64,000 nucleotides of DNA from NCBI GenBank assembly GCA_017480285.1, contig JAFVAX010000100.1, positions 1-64,000 of the forward strand, read 5' to 3'. How positions within the stretch are numbered: position 1 is the stretch's first letter; the number at the start of each line of letters is the position of its first letter. Below are positions 1 to 8,933 of the stretch, piece by piece. Position numbers and translations under genes: made by a program. Under the pieces are notes generated by a model. It did not search any database. It was not told the DNA's origin and saw only the letters and a list, made by a program, of their open reading frames with translations. This stretch comes from Paludibacteraceae bacterium. GTDB taxonomy: Bacteria > Bacteroidota > Bacteroidia > Bacteroidales > Paludibacteraceae.

Positions 1-1
1 A

Positions 2-1051
2 GGCTATCAGTTGCTCTCTACCTCGAAGTTCTATACAGAGTATTACTTCCCTGTAACCTATAGCAAGGTGCCTAACGGCGCACAAGTAAGTGTAACGGCA
101 TACTCAGGTAAAGCCGGTGCAGGCGACCAAGGTTGGAACTATATCACTTTGCCGTATGTACATCGCTATACTACTTCGGTTAATCCTGAAAACCCGCTAC
201 TTGTAAGCGAACTCACTGAAGATAATAACACCTTCTGGCAGCATGTGGTAACCGACTTGTTACCTGTCAGTCCGTTCTACTATCAGTGTTCAGAGTCGGG
301 CAATCTGACCTTCACCGAAGGTAACTTGCAGAAGCAGAAACCGGCACAAGAGTCTGCCCGTCCGCTCACACAATGGCTACAACTCTTGTATGGCAAGGCA
401 GAATCGGCAAGTTTTGACGAGATGAATATCTTCCTGCATCCTGACAAGTTCACAGCCGGTTATGAGACAGGCTTTGATATGCAGAAGATGTCGCTCGAGA
501 GCACCCGTCCGCTCTTGTACTCACCAATGGCTTGTGGCAACCTCGCTATGGTGGCAGTGCCCGACACGATGGCAGAACAGAGCACCATACCTGTAACAGT
601 CTTTGCTCCTCAGAAACAAGAGATGTCGTTCTCGCTCGGTTCGTTCGACTATACCGACCGTCTAAGCCATGTATGGCTTATCGACAAGGAGTTAGGCAGA
701 CAAACCGACCTTCTCTTCGCCGACTACGAGTATATGGCAGAACAGGGCACGACCGCCGGACGCTTCTATGTTCGTGCAGAGTTCCGTAAGATTGACATAC
801 CGACAGATATCGAGACCGACGGCACAACCGATGACAAGGACAAACTTGAGATTGAAGTCAAAGGTTTGGACATCAATATCAGTGGCTTGAAGCAAGGCGA
901 GTATGTCCGCTTGTATGACGCTGTTGGCAAACTCGTCAGAGAGCAAAAAGCCGATGAAAACGGCACTGCAATTGTAACAGCGTCAAAAACGGGTGTTTAT
1001 TTGTTGCAGACAGATAAACTGCTTAAAAAGGTTACAATAGTAGCCTTATAG
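2..1051 (+). CDS. T9SS cargo protein, C-terminal part (5' end outside window)
   Basis: The frame is already open at the window edge, so this is the last 349 residues of a longer secreted protein. The final ~75 residues form a type A T9SS sorting domain: a GLKQGEYVRLYDAVGKLV strand pair, a TGVYLLQ turn and the ending KKVTIVAL. The preceding ~120 residues (VTVFAPQKQEMSFSLGSF to RFYVRAEF) resemble the same pre-terminal module in the giant protein at 33155-42868, so the two are probably paralogous surface proteins exported through the outer membrane. The gene ends TAG immediately followed by TAA. A strong hairpin terminator follows. The function of the missing N-terminal part is unknown. Confidence 0.8.
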   Translation, partial: GYQLLSTSKFYTEYYFPVTYSKVPNGAQVSVTAYSGKAGAGDQGWNYITLPYVHRYTTSVNPENPLLVSELTEDNNTFWQHVVTDLLPVSPFYYQCSESGNLTFTEGNLQKQKPAQESARPLTQWLQLLYGKAESASFDEMNIFLHPDKFTAGYETGFDMQKMSLESTRPLLYSPMACGNLAMVAVPDTMAEQSTIPVTVFAPQKQEMSFSLGSFDYTDRLSHVWLIDKELGRQTDLLFADYEYMAEQGTTAGRFYVRAEFRKIDIPTDIETDGTTDDKDKLEIEVKGLDINISGLKQGEYVRLYDAVGKLVREQKADENGTAIVTASKTGVYLLQTDKLLKKVTIVAL

Positions 1052-1066
1052 TAAGGTGAAAAGTGA

Positions 1067-1104
1067 AAAAAACGCAAGCCTCAAAAAGACTTGCGTTTTT
1101 TTTT
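1067..1104 (+). terminator. Rho-independent terminator
   Basis: Arms AACGCAAG (1071-1078) and CTTGCGTT (1090-1097) pair perfectly around an 11-nt loop and run into a T tract to 1104. It sits 16 bases after the stop of the T9SS cargo gene. The A tract on the left side makes it usable in reverse too, though the minus-strand gene beyond it ends at 1152. Confidence 0.85.
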
Positions 1105-1151
1105 GTTAGATTTTTAGATGTCTTAGACCGATTTCAATTTCTAACTTTCAA

Positions 1152-1577
1152 TTAGAAAGGCAGGTCGGTGCTTTCGTCGGCACTGCTGTTGAACGGGTCG
1201 GTATTTGCCGCAGCGGCTGATTGTGCAGCATTAGCCATAGGTTGAGCGGCTGGAGCAGGTGCGGGCTGAGCGGCAGGTTGAGCAGGTTGAGCAGGAACGA
1301 CACCTTGTTGTACTTTCCAAGCACGGATAGAGGTGTACCAACGACCGTTGAACTCGCGGCTGTCGATATCAAAATTGACGGTAATGACATCATCCACTTC
1401 ACAAGGGTTAGCGTTGATTTTATCTTCGCCAAACATCTCGATAGCCACTTTCTTTGGGTATTGCTCTTGCGTCTCAAGAATAAAGGTTTTCAGTTGCCAA
1501 GGGTTGCCTGTACGCTGACTTGTACCTTGTTGCAGAGGCAGTACTTGAACGACCTTGCCTGTTATTGTAAGATCCAT
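1152..1577 (-). CDS. DUF3127 family OB-fold protein with SSB-like acidic tip
   Basis: The 141-residue protein starts MDLTITGKVVQVLPLQQGTS and carries the family signature of an OB-fold-like core (residues ~1-95), with ETQEQYPKKVAIEMFG, VNFDIDSREFNGRWYT and IRAWKVQQG. This is followed by a low-complexity Ala/Pro/Gln linker (~96-125). The extreme C-terminus DESTDLPF mimics the acidic tip with terminal Phe that single-stranded-DNA-binding proteins use to recruit partners. The family is common in Bacteroidota and I recognise it as DUF3127. A role in single-stranded DNA binding is inference from the fold and tip. It lies downstream of pgk on the same strand, separated by three hairpin repeats. Confidence 0.8.
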   Translation of the reverse strand: MDLTITGKVVQVLPLQQGTSQRTGNPWQLKTFILETQEQYPKKVAIEMFGEDKINANPCEVDDVITVNFDIDSREFNGRWYTSIRAWKVQQGVVPAQPAQPAAQPAPAPAAQPMANAAQSAAAANTDPFNSSADESTDLPF

Positions 1578-1642
1578 TGTTTATTGATTTTTAATTATTT
1601 TAATAACTCTTGTTTAACTCGCGATAAAGGCGAGTAGTGCTG

Positions 1643-1726
1643 TTAGATCCTGAAACAAGTTCAGGACGAGGGTGGAGATCCTGAAACAAGTTCAAGATGA
1701 GGGGTGAAACAAGTTCAGGATGAGTG
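1643..1726. repeat. Three tandem copies of the CCTGAA/TTCAGG hairpin repeat
   Basis: Three near-identical copies of TCCTGAAACAAGTTCAGGA (arms CCTGAA and TTCAGG, loop ACAAG) lie at 1648-1666, 1679-1697 and 1705-1722. The second has one arm mutated (TTCAAGATGAG), and the third lacks the left ATC. They fill the gap between pgk and the DUF3127 gene. They belong to the dispersed family described in the findings and could act as processing or termination hairpins. Confidence 0.85.
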
Positions 1727-1730
1727 TCGC

Positions 1731-2978
1731 TTATTGTTTAATAGCGGCAACGCCGGGGAGAACTTTACCTTCGATAGCCTCGAGCAGTGCGCCACCACCT
1801 GTTGATATATAACTTACTTTGTCAGCCATACCGAACTTGTTGATACAAGCCACTGAGTCGCCACCACCGATAAGCGAGTAAGCACCTTCGGCTGTTGCGT
1901 CTGCGATAGCCTCAGCGATGGCTTTCGAACCGCCTGTGAAGGCTTCGAACTCGAACACGCCGGCAGGACCGTTCCAAAGTATAGTCTTTGCACCTTTGAT
2001 GGCATCAGCAAAGAGTTTGCGTGTCTCAGGTCCGGCATCCATACCTTCCCATCCGTCGGGAATGTTTTTAGCATCAACGACTTGTGTGTTAGCATCGTTG
2101 GAGAAGTTGTCGGCTGCCACGCAGTCGGTACCGAGTACAAGGTTAACGCCTTTCTGTTTTGCTTGTTTGATGATGTCGAGAGCAAGTTCGAGTTTGTCGT
2201 CCTCGCAGATAGAGTTGCCTATCTTACCGCCTTGTGCTTTTGCAAAGGTATAGGTCATACCACCGCAGAGAATGAGGTTATCAACCTTGTCCATAAGGTT
2301 CTCGATGATACCTATTTTAGTAGATACTTTTGAGCCGCCCATGATGGCTGTAAAGGGGTGTTTGATGTTTGAGAGGATGTTATCAACAGCCTGTACTTCT
2401 TTTTCCATGAGCAGTCCGAGCATCTTGTGGTCGGCATCGAAATAGTCGGCTATAACGGCAGTAGAGGCGTGTTTGCGGTGGGCGGTACCGAAAGCGTCGT
2501 TGACATAGCAGTCAGCATAACTTGCAAGTGTCTTAGCGAACTCTTTCTGACGCTCTTTCATTTCTTTTTTAGCCGATTCGTACATTGGGTCGTCTTTCTC
2601 AATACCAACGGGTTTGCCTTCTTCTTCGGGATAGAAACGGAGGTTCTCAAGCAGGAGTACTTCGCCTTGTTTGAGTGCGGCTGCTGCGTCGTGAGCCTTA
2701 GCGCAGTCGGGTGCAAACTGAACGGGTGTGCCAAGAGCTGCTGCAACAGCGTCTTTTATCTGACCGAGTGAGAGTGAGGGTTTAACTTTGCCTTTTGGTT
2801 TGCCCATGTGCGACATGATGATAAGCGCACCGCCATCGGCGAGAATCTTTTTGAGTGTAGGCAGCGCACCGCGGATACGAGTGTCGTCTGTAATGATACC
2901 CTGTTCATTCAAAGGAACATTAAAATCAACGCGGACAATAGCTTTTTTGCCTGCAAAATTGAAATTGTTGATAGTCAT
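1731..2978 (-). CDS. pgk: Phosphoglycerate kinase
   Basis: The 415-residue protein has the normal length for this glycolytic enzyme, which converts 1,3-bisphosphoglycerate and ADP to 3-phosphoglycerate and ATP in the cytosol. The N-terminal substrate loop RVDFNVPLN with [12 protein letters not shown], the [12 protein letters not shown] motif, the hinge-proximal [10 protein letters not shown], and the C-terminal nucleotide-binding [10 protein letters not shown] and STGGGALLE segments are all visible. The start is ATG, preceded by a good Bacteroidota promoter at 3027-3057. It is divergent from mreB. Nothing appears missing. Confidence 0.97.
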   Translation of the reverse strand: MTINNFNFAGKKAIVRVDFNVPLNEQGIITDDTRIRGALPTLKKILADGGALIIMSHMGKPKGKVKPSLSLGQIKDAVAAALGTPVQFAPDCAKAHDAAAALKQGEVLLLENLRFYPEEEGKPVGIEKDDPMYESAKKEMKERQKEFAKTLASYADCYVNDAFGTAHRKHASTAVIADYFDADHKMLGLLMEKEVQAVDNILSNIKHPFTAIMGGSKVSTKIGIIENLMDKVDNLILCGGMTYTFAKAQGGKIGNSICEDDKLELALDIIKQAKQKGVNLVLGTDCVAADNFSNDANTQVVDAKNIPDGWEGMDAGPETRKLFADAIKGAKTILWNGPAGVFEFEAFTGGSKAIAEAIADATAEGAYSLIGGGDSVACINKFGMADKVSYISTGGGALLEAIEGKVLPGVAAIKQ

Positions 2979-3026
2979 AGTATTTATATTTTAGTTATGA
3001 GTTAAAAATTCACCACTATAAGTACG

Positions 3027-3057
3027 CAAATTTACAAAAAAGTTGCGTAAAAACAAA
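3027..3057 (-). promoter_or_regulatory. Promoter of pgk
   Basis: Read on the minus strand, TTTG (3057-3054) is followed after 19 bases by TAAATTTG (3034-3027), matching the Bacteroidota sigma consensus TTTG-N19/20-TAnnTTTG. Transcription would begin about 40-45 bases before the pgk ATG. Confidence 0.7.
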
Positions 3058-3093
3058 CTTTTGCAATAAATTTCGTATTTTTTACCAAAATTA

Positions 3094-3124
3094 TTGCAAA
3101 AATCTTATTTTTTTTGTAGATTTG
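3094..3124 (+). promoter_or_regulatory. Promoter of the mreB operon
   Basis: TTG (3094-3096), a 20-base spacer and TAGATTTG (3117-3124) match the Bacteroidota promoter pattern. The mreB ATG is at 3282, so the predicted transcript has a leader of about 150 bases containing three hairpin repeats. Confidence 0.65.
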
Positions 3125-3150
3125 CACGATATATACCAATTTACAATTTA

Positions 3151-3238
3151 CCCTCATTTTGACGAAAGTCAGAATCTAAAGAAGAAGGAGATCCTGAAAC
3201 AAGTTCAGGATGAGGACTGAAACAAGTTCAGGATGAGG
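3151..3238. repeat. Hairpin repeats in the mreB leader
   Basis: Three elements occur in a row. A TTTTGAC-GAAA-GTCAGAA hairpin with flanking CCCTCA and TCTAAA spans 3151-3180. Two CCTGAA-ACAAG-TTCAGG type copies follow at 3193-3211 and 3217-3234. They lie between the predicted mreB promoter and start codon, so they would be transcribed as consecutive stem-loops in the leader. Confidence 0.8.
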
Positions 3239-3281
3239 ATACAAATTTTTGAATCTTTGAATTATTAAATAATTTATCTAT

Positions 3282-4301
3282 ATGGGTTTATTTTCATTGA
3301 CACAAGAGGTAGCCATTGACCTTGGAACAGCCAACACAGTCATTATATCTGACGACAAGGTATTAGTAAATGAGCCGTCGGTAGTGGCATACGACATGCG
3401 TACGAACGAGTTGGTGGCTGTCGGAAAGAAAGCACAACAAATGATAGGCAAAGGCGGTAACAAGATTGGTACTGTTCGTCCTTTGCGTGATGGTGTTATA
3501 GCCGATTTCACATACTGCGAGATGATGATACGCGGTATGATAGACATGCTTCCTAAGAAGAGCCGTCTGTTCACCCCTTCGCTTCGTATGGTGGTATGTA
3601 TCCCTTCAGGCAGTACGGAAGTAGATATTCGTGCCATTCGCGACTCGTCGGAGCACGCCGGTGGCAGAGATGTATATATGATCTACGAGCCTATGGCTGC
3701 AGCGATAGGTATAGGTATAGATGTTGAGAGTCCAAAAGGCTGTATGATAGTTGATATCGGCGGTGGTACGACGGAGATTGCCGTTATCTCGCTTGGCGGA
3801 ATAGTGGCAAACAAATCTATAAAAGTAGCAGGCGACGAACTCAACGAGGACATCATACACTACATGGGTAGCATGCACAACCTTCGTATTGAGGAGCCTA
3901 TGGCAGAGCGAATAAAGATACAGGTAGGTAGTGCCTTGACTGAACTTGAGAACCCGCCAGAGGACTTCAGGGTTATAGGTCCTAACAAGGTAACATCGCT
4001 CCCGATGGAAGTGCCTATATCGTATCAAGAGATAGCCCACTGTCTTGAGAAGAGTATCTCGAAGATTGAGAATGCCGTTCTGAACGCTCTTGAGATTACT
4101 CCTTCGGAACTTTATGCCGACATCGTACAAGACGGTATTTTCCTGACGGGTGGCGGTGCATTGCTTCACGGACTTGCCAAGCGTCTGACCGACAAGATAA
4201 CCATTCCTTTCCATGTGGCTGACGACCCGCTTATGGCAGTGGCACGCGGTACGGGAATAGCACTGAAAAATATACACAACTACAATTTCTTGATTAGATA
4301 A
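3282..4301 (+). CDS. mreB: Rod shape-determining actin homologue MreB
   Basis: The 339-residue protein has the actin/Hsp70 nucleotide fold: the phosphate-1 loop VAIDLGTANTV (residues ~9-20), the phosphate-2 motif IVDIGGGTTEIAVIS (~157-172), and the adenosine motif LTGGGALLHGL near the end. MreB filaments under the inner membrane organise the cell-wall elongation machinery. It is the first gene of an operon with mreC, mreD, mrdA and rodA, which supports the call. The family's usual length is 335-345, and the ATG is the only sensible start. The hairpin-rich leader upstream is unusual. Confidence 0.97.
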   Translation: MGLFSLTQEVAIDLGTANTVIISDDKVLVNEPSVVAYDMRTNELVAVGKKAQQMIGKGGNKIGTVRPLRDGVIADFTYCEMMIRGMIDMLPKKSRLFTPSLRMVVCIPSGSTEVDIRAIRDSSEHAGGRDVYMIYEPMAAAIGIGIDVESPKGCMIVDIGGGTTEIAVISLGGIVANKSIKVAGDELNEDIIHYMGSMHNLRIEEPMAERIKIQVGSALTELENPPEDFRVIGPNKVTSLPMEVPISYQEIAHCLEKSISKIENAVLNALEITPSELYADIVQDGIFLTGGGALLHGLAKRLTDKITIPFHVADDPLMAVARGTGIALKNIHNYNFLIR

Positions 4302-4326
4302 CACATCCGAGATTTTGTTATAAACA

Positions 4327-5133
4327 ATGAAATCCTTATTGCGTTTTTTGCAACAGTATAGCGTCTTACTTCTGTTTTTAGTATTGGAAGTAGTGGCGTT
4401 ATACTTGTTTTTTTCACGCAACAGGTTTCAACAGAGCGGTTTTCTCACAACAGCCAACGCCGTTCTTGGCAAGATAGGCAAAGTAGAGGCAAAAGCAGAG
4501 GGTTATTTGTCGTTAAGACAGGAGAACAAGTTGCTACTTGAAGAAAACGCAAGATTACACGAACTTTTAGCCACACATACAATAGCCGACACACTGCTTC
4601 AAGCCACTGGAAAAACCGAACAAACAAGGTTCGTGGCGGCAAATGTGGTACATTGGTTTCACCGTTCAAGACAGGCTTTTCTGACTATTGACAAAGGCTC
4701 GGCTGACAGTGTTGCAATAGGTATGGGCGTGGTAAGCAACATGGGAATAGTGGGTGTTACGAGTGCCGTAACGGAGCATTACAGTTTGGTTATGCCCGTT
4801 ATAAGCGAGGATTTCAAGGTCAATGCACTACTGAAAAAACAGGGTTATACAGGGCTTCTGTGTTGGCACGGACCGAGCGAACATACGGCAGATTTGGAAG
4901 ATGTAGTACAGCATGTTGAGGTAGAGGTAGGCGACACTGTGGTTACAAGTGCTCTGTCGGCATTGTTCACAGAAGGAATAAACATAGGCACTATTGAGAG
5001 TGTTGAAGCAGTGCCTACAGAGGCTTACTATAACTTGAAAGTGAGGCTTACAACCGATTACAGACGGCTAAGGTCGGTATATGTAATCCGTCAGGCAAAC
5101 CAAAAAGAGAGGGAGCAGTTAGAAAAGAAATGA
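4327..5133 (+). CDS. mreC: Rod shape-determining protein MreC
   Basis: This is a 268-residue inner-membrane protein with one N-terminal transmembrane segment (residues ~10-28), then a coiled coil (ENKLLLEENARLHELLATH) and a periplasmic beta-barrel domain. The latter contains the family signatures DKGSADSVAIGMGVVSNMGI and GDTVVTSALSALFTEGINIG. MreC connects MreB inside the cell to PBP2 in the periplasm. It starts 25 bases after mreB, and its last codons overlap the mreD ATG by four bases, indicating translational coupling. Confidence 0.95.
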   Translation: MKSLLRFLQQYSVLLLFLVLEVVALYLFFSRNRFQQSGFLTTANAVLGKIGKVEAKAEGYLSLRQENKLLLEENARLHELLATHTIADTLLQATGKTEQTRFVAANVVHWFHRSRQAFLTIDKGSADSVAIGMGVVSNMGIVGVTSAVTEHYSLVMPVISEDFKVNALLKKQGYTGLLCWHGPSEHTADLEDVVQHVEVEVGDTVVTSALSALFTEGINIGTIESVEAVPTEAYYNLKVRLTTDYRRLRSVYVIRQANQKEREQLEKK

Positions 5134-5630
5134 ATATAGCGGTTAGCAACATATTACGCTTTGTGGTGGTCATAATAGTGCAAGTGGTACTGCTCAATCA
5201 TCTGCATTTCACGCCACTCTTGACTCCGATGCTGTATGTATGGTGTCTTCTTATGTTGCCGGTCAAACTACCCAAATGGGCAGAACTGCTCATAGGTTTT
5301 GGTTTGGGACTCTTGATGGACATCTCAACTAACACACTCGGTTTGCAGACCTTCTCGTGCGTCTTGATAGCCTTTCTAAGGCCGATGATACTGAGAAACG
5401 CAGTGCCGGACTGGGAACGCCTGCTTGCTTCGCCGACAATGCACGAAATAGGGTGGGGGGCATATTTGAAAACAGTTATACCACTCACATTCTTGCACCA
5501 CTCAATAGTTATACTTATGCAGAACTTTTCATTGGCAGGAATAGAATATACATTGGCAAACATCTTTTTATCAACTATAGTAGCAGTGCTTACAATGATT
5601 GTCTGCGATTTGTTTTTATATAGGCCATAA
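5130..5630 (+). CDS. mreD: Rod shape-determining membrane protein MreD
   Basis: This 166-residue, very hydrophobic protein has about five predicted transmembrane segments, including an FGLGLLMDIST segment that matches the conserved GLLxD(I/L) region of MreD. The sequence is poorly conserved in the family generally. The call relies on size, hydropathy and position between mreC (ATGA overlap) and mrdA, whose GTG start follows after two bases. It helps MreC tether the elongasome at the inner membrane. Confidence 0.92.
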   Translation: MNIAVSNILRFVVVIIVQVVLLNHLHFTPLLTPMLYVWCLLMLPVKLPKWAELLIGFGLGLLMDISTNTLGLQTFSCVLIAFLRPMILRNAVPDWERLLASPTMHEIGWGAYLKTVIPLTFLHHSIVILMQNFSLAGIEYTLANIFLSTIVAVLTMIVCDLFLYRP

Positions 5631-5632
5631 CA

Positions 5633-7477
5633 GTGCTCAACGACCCTAATTATAACCGCCGGTATTTGTTTGTAATCGTAACATTGCTCGTTACAAGCAT
5701 TTTCCTTTTTAGGCTTGCTTCTATGCAGTTGTTTGACGACTCCACGAGAAAGAAAGCCGACTCGAATGCTATACTAAGGCAATATATCTACCCGCCACGC
5801 GGACTTATATACGACAGAAACGGCAAACTCATTGTATCTAACCAGCCGGTGTATGAGGTATGTCTGACGATGCGTGAGTTGCGCCATAAGTTTGACACTG
5901 TAGCCTTCTGTCAGACGCTTAATATCGACACTACCGCTTTCAACAACCGTATAAGACAAATCAAAGATCGGCGGATCAACCGCGGCTATTCGTATGTAAC
6001 GCCACAGGTTTTTCTTTCCAACCTCTCGATAGAAGACATAGCAGCCCTGCAGGAAAATATGTACAGGTTTTCGGGCGTGAGTATCAACAAACGCACACTG
6101 CGCAGCTACACCTATCCTATGGCGGCGCACTTGCTTGGCAGTGTCGGTGAGGTGTCGCAAAAAGACTTGGACAACGATGCCTACTACACAGCAGGCGACT
6201 ATGCCGGCAGAGACGGACTGGAGCGCACCTACGAGAAACAACTGCGGGGCAAGAAAGGTGTGAAACTGCTGATGCGTGATTTTAGAGGGAAAATAAAGGG
6301 CGCATACAAAGACGGTGAATACGACGAGGAGGCTGAGAAAGGTGAGAACCTCACTATTGGTCTTGACTACAAACTACAACTGCTTGCAGAGCGACTCTTG
6401 CAGGGCAAAGTAGGTAGTATAGTGGCTCTTGAACCGTCAACGGGCGAGGTGCTTGCCTTGGCATCCAATCCGTCGTGGAACCCCGAAATGCTTGTGGGCA
6501 AACAGCGTTCAACCAACTATAACATTCTGCTTCACGATAGCATTAAACCGCTGCTAAACAGAGCCACACAGGCTATGTATCCGCCCGGTTCGACATTTAA
6601 GACAGTGCAGGCATTAGTTTGCCTTCAGAACGAAGGGATAACCCCACTGACATACTATCCTTGTAGCGGTAAAAACTCGCTACCGATAAGTTGTACGCAC
6701 TCACACGGCTCACCCGTGAGTTTGCTTAGTGCAATAGAACAGAGTTGTAACCCGTATTTCTGGCGGGCTTTTCAAGATATGTTAGAGAAGGGTGGGGGAT
6801 ATAAAAACCAACATATATACTTCCGTGAGCGCTACGACCTATGGCGCGAGAGCGTTATGCGCTTCGGATTAGGCAGTCGCTTTACCGACTCTGACATAGC
6901 CGACCTTCGCGGCGGAAGCATACCTAAAACAAGTTTCTACGACAAATACTATGGCGTAACGGGTTGGAAAGCCATCACTATACGCAGTTTGTCGATAGGG
7001 CAGGGCGAGATTTTGCTCACACCGCTTCAAATAGCCAATATGGGCGCAACAATAGCCAACGGCGGATACTTTATAACCCCGCACCTCTTACACGCCGACA
7101 CAATGCTTCTACACCGCCACGAGACAAACATAAAAAAAGAGTATTTCGATTTGGTCAAAGAAGGTATGCGAAGAGTGATGACCAACGGTACGGGCAGGCA
7201 CTTTAAGCCAAGAGATATAGAGATGGCTGGCAAGACGGGAACGGCACAAGCAGGAAAAGACAAGAAAGACCACTCTATCTTTATGGGTTTTGCACCGGTT
7301 GACAAACCTCAGATAGCCGTAGCGGTAGTGATTGAAAACTCAGGTTTCGGAGCCACTTGGGCAGGACCTATGGCAAGTCTTATTATAGAGCAATATCTAA
7401 ACGATACGATAGAAAGAACAGACTTATTGGAGAGATTGGAAAACTCACAACTGAACAAAGATGTCAAGAGACGGTAA
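5633..7477 (+). CDS. mrdA: Penicillin-binding protein 2, elongasome transpeptidase
   Basis: This is a 614-residue class B PBP with an N-terminal transmembrane anchor (residues ~9-27), a dimerisation/pedestal domain with PPRGLIYDRNGKLIVSNQ, and a transpeptidase domain. The active-site motifs are PPGSTFK (SxxK, about residue 321), SCN (SxN) and KTGT within MAGKTGTAQAG. It cross-links peptidoglycan during lateral wall growth, working with RodA. The start chosen is GTG, two bases after the mreD stop. The 3' end overlaps the rodA start by 17 bases, again suggesting coupling. Confidence 0.96.
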   Translation: MLNDPNYNRRYLFVIVTLLVTSIFLFRLASMQLFDDSTRKKADSNAILRQYIYPPRGLIYDRNGKLIVSNQPVYEVCLTMRELRHKFDTVAFCQTLNIDTTAFNNRIRQIKDRRINRGYSYVTPQVFLSNLSIEDIAALQENMYRFSGVSINKRTLRSYTYPMAAHLLGSVGEVSQKDLDNDAYYTAGDYAGRDGLERTYEKQLRGKKGVKLLMRDFRGKIKGAYKDGEYDEEAEKGENLTIGLDYKLQLLAERLLQGKVGSIVALEPSTGEVLALASNPSWNPEMLVGKQRSTNYNILLHDSIKPLLNRATQAMYPPGSTFKTVQALVCLQNEGITPLTYYPCSGKNSLPISCTHSHGSPVSLLSAIEQSCNPYFWRAFQDMLEKGGGYKNQHIYFRERYDLWRESVMRFGLGSRFTDSDIADLRGGSIPKTSFYDKYYGVTGWKAITIRSLSIGQGEILLTPLQIANMGATIANGGYFITPHLLHADTMLLHRHETNIKKEYFDLVKEGMRRVMTNGTGRHFKPRDIEMAGKTGTAQAGKDKKDHSIFMGFAPVDKPQIAVAVVIENSGFGATWAGPMASLIIEQYLNDTIERTDLLERLENSQLNKDVKRR

Positions 7478-8933
7478 TATACTGAAAAACATTGACTGGC
7501 TGACATTTGCACTGTATATAGTGCTGATGCTGTTCGGTTTGTTCTGTATCAACAGTGCCACCTACGACCCTGAGCAGGACTCGCCTTGGAGTATGTTAAA
7601 TCTGCACTCAAGAGCAGGCAGACAACTGATGTGGATGGGTATTTCTGTTGCTTTTTGCAGTGTTTTTTTGCTCATTGACTACAAGACCTACGAGACAGTT
7701 GCCAATATCGTATATTTCGCCTGTCTGGCAGTACTCATTGTTACACCTTTCTTGTCGCACGACACAAAAGGCAGCCTGAGTTGGATATACATAGGTTCGT
7801 TTCAGTTTCAGCCTGCCGAGTTTGCCAAGATAGCCACAGCACTTATGATTGCCAAAGTAATGAGCCGGTACGGCTACAAAGTGCGCGGATGGATGGACCT
7901 GATAAAACCTATTATATTTGTTGGTTTACCGATGGTTATCATAGCCGTATGGCAAAAAGAAACCGGTTCGGCACTCGTTTTTTTGGCATTCTTTCTTGTG
8001 TTTTATCGTGAAGGAATGACAAGTTATCTGCTACTTTTCGGACTTTATTTAGTAGTTGCAGTCATCGCTATAATAAGATTTTCTCTTCTGACTTTCCCGT
8101 TTGGAGTAAGCATAAATTTAGGTTATTTAATTGTCTTATTGCTTCAACAATCAATAGTTATGTACTATCTTTTCTTCCGATTTCATCGGGAAAAAGAGAG
8201 TCTTGCAGTGCTTCTTACGACATTCATTCCGCTTCTTGCAGGATATATAGTAGCGATATGGAAACCTTTCAATCTTAATTTCGTAATGTTCGGCATAGGC
8301 CTTTTAACTATATTGTACTTACTTTTTATATATCTTTTCCGCTACCGTCGGCAAGAATATCTCTTCCTGTTGCTTTTTGCTATCTGCAGTCTCGGCCTTG
8401 CTATGTCAAGCAAATTTATTTTCAACCACCTGCCGCAACACCACCAAGACCGTATTGAGTTTCAACTCGGTATGAAGGAAGATATCCACGGCATAGGATA
8501 TAATGTCAATCAAGCCCGTATAGCCATAGGCTCGGGCGGTCTGACAGGAAAAGGCTATTTGCAAGGCACACAAACAAAACTGAAGTTTGTACCAGAACAG
8601 GCAACCGACTTTATTTTCTGTACTGTTGGGGAAGAATTTGGGTTTATAGGTTGCTTCTTATTGTTGTTTATATATTCCGTATTTATCCTCAGGATGTTCT
8701 ATGTTGCTGAACGACAGAAAGATAAGTTCAGTATGATATATATTTATTCGGTTGCGTGCATTTTCCTTTTCCATGTAACGATAAACATAGGAATGGTATT
8801 AGGACTGCTGCCTGTTATTGGTATTCCGCTGCCATTTTTAAGTTATGGCGGTTCGTCGATGTTAGGATTTTCAATACTGATATTCATATATTTACGCTTA
8901 GACGCTTCACGCGTTGAAAAAATGAACGGATAA
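7461..8933 (+). CDS. rodA: Peptidoglycan polymerase RodA (SEDS family)
   Basis: The 490-residue polytopic membrane glycosyltransferase polymerises lipid II for cell elongation with PBP2. SEDS signatures visible include WIYIGSFQFQPAEFAKI, VWQKETGSALVF, GIGYNVNQARIAIGSGG (with GKGYLQGTQTKLKFVPEQATDFIF) and the C-terminal GIPLPFLSYGGSSM. It is longer than the ~370 residues of E. coli RodA because of extra hydrophobic segments between roughly residues 190 and 320. I believe this is usual for Bacteroidales but could not check. The stop overlaps the mnmG ATG (TAATG). Confidence 0.95.
   Translation: MSRDGNILKNIDWLTFALYIVLMLFGLFCINSATYDPEQDSPWSMLNLHSRAGRQLMWMGISVAFCSVFLLIDYKTYETVANIVYFACLAVLIVTPFLSHDTKGSLSWIYIGSFQFQPAEFAKIATALMIAKVMSRYGYKVRGWMDLIKPIIFVGLPMVIIAVWQKETGSALVFLAFFLVFYREGMTSYLLLFGLYLVVAVIAIIRFSLLTFPFGVSINLGYLIVLLLQQSIVMYYLFFRFHREKESLAVLLTTFIPLLAGYIVAIWKPFNLNFVMFGIGLLTILYLLFIYLFRYRRQEYLFLLLFAICSLGLAMSSKFIFNHLPQHHQDRIEFQLGMKEDIHGIGYNVNQARIAIGSGGLTGKGYLQGTQTKLKFVPEQATDFIFCTVGEEFGFIGCFLLLFIYSVFILRMFYVAERQKDKFSMIYIYSVACIFLFHVTINIGMVLGLLPVIGIPLPFLSYGGSSMLGFSILIFIYLRLDASRVEKMNG

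Noticed and set aside
3606..4421. Long open frame opposite mreB
   Set aside because: It is antisense to a clear mreB and to the start of mreC, and its protein has no recognisable features.
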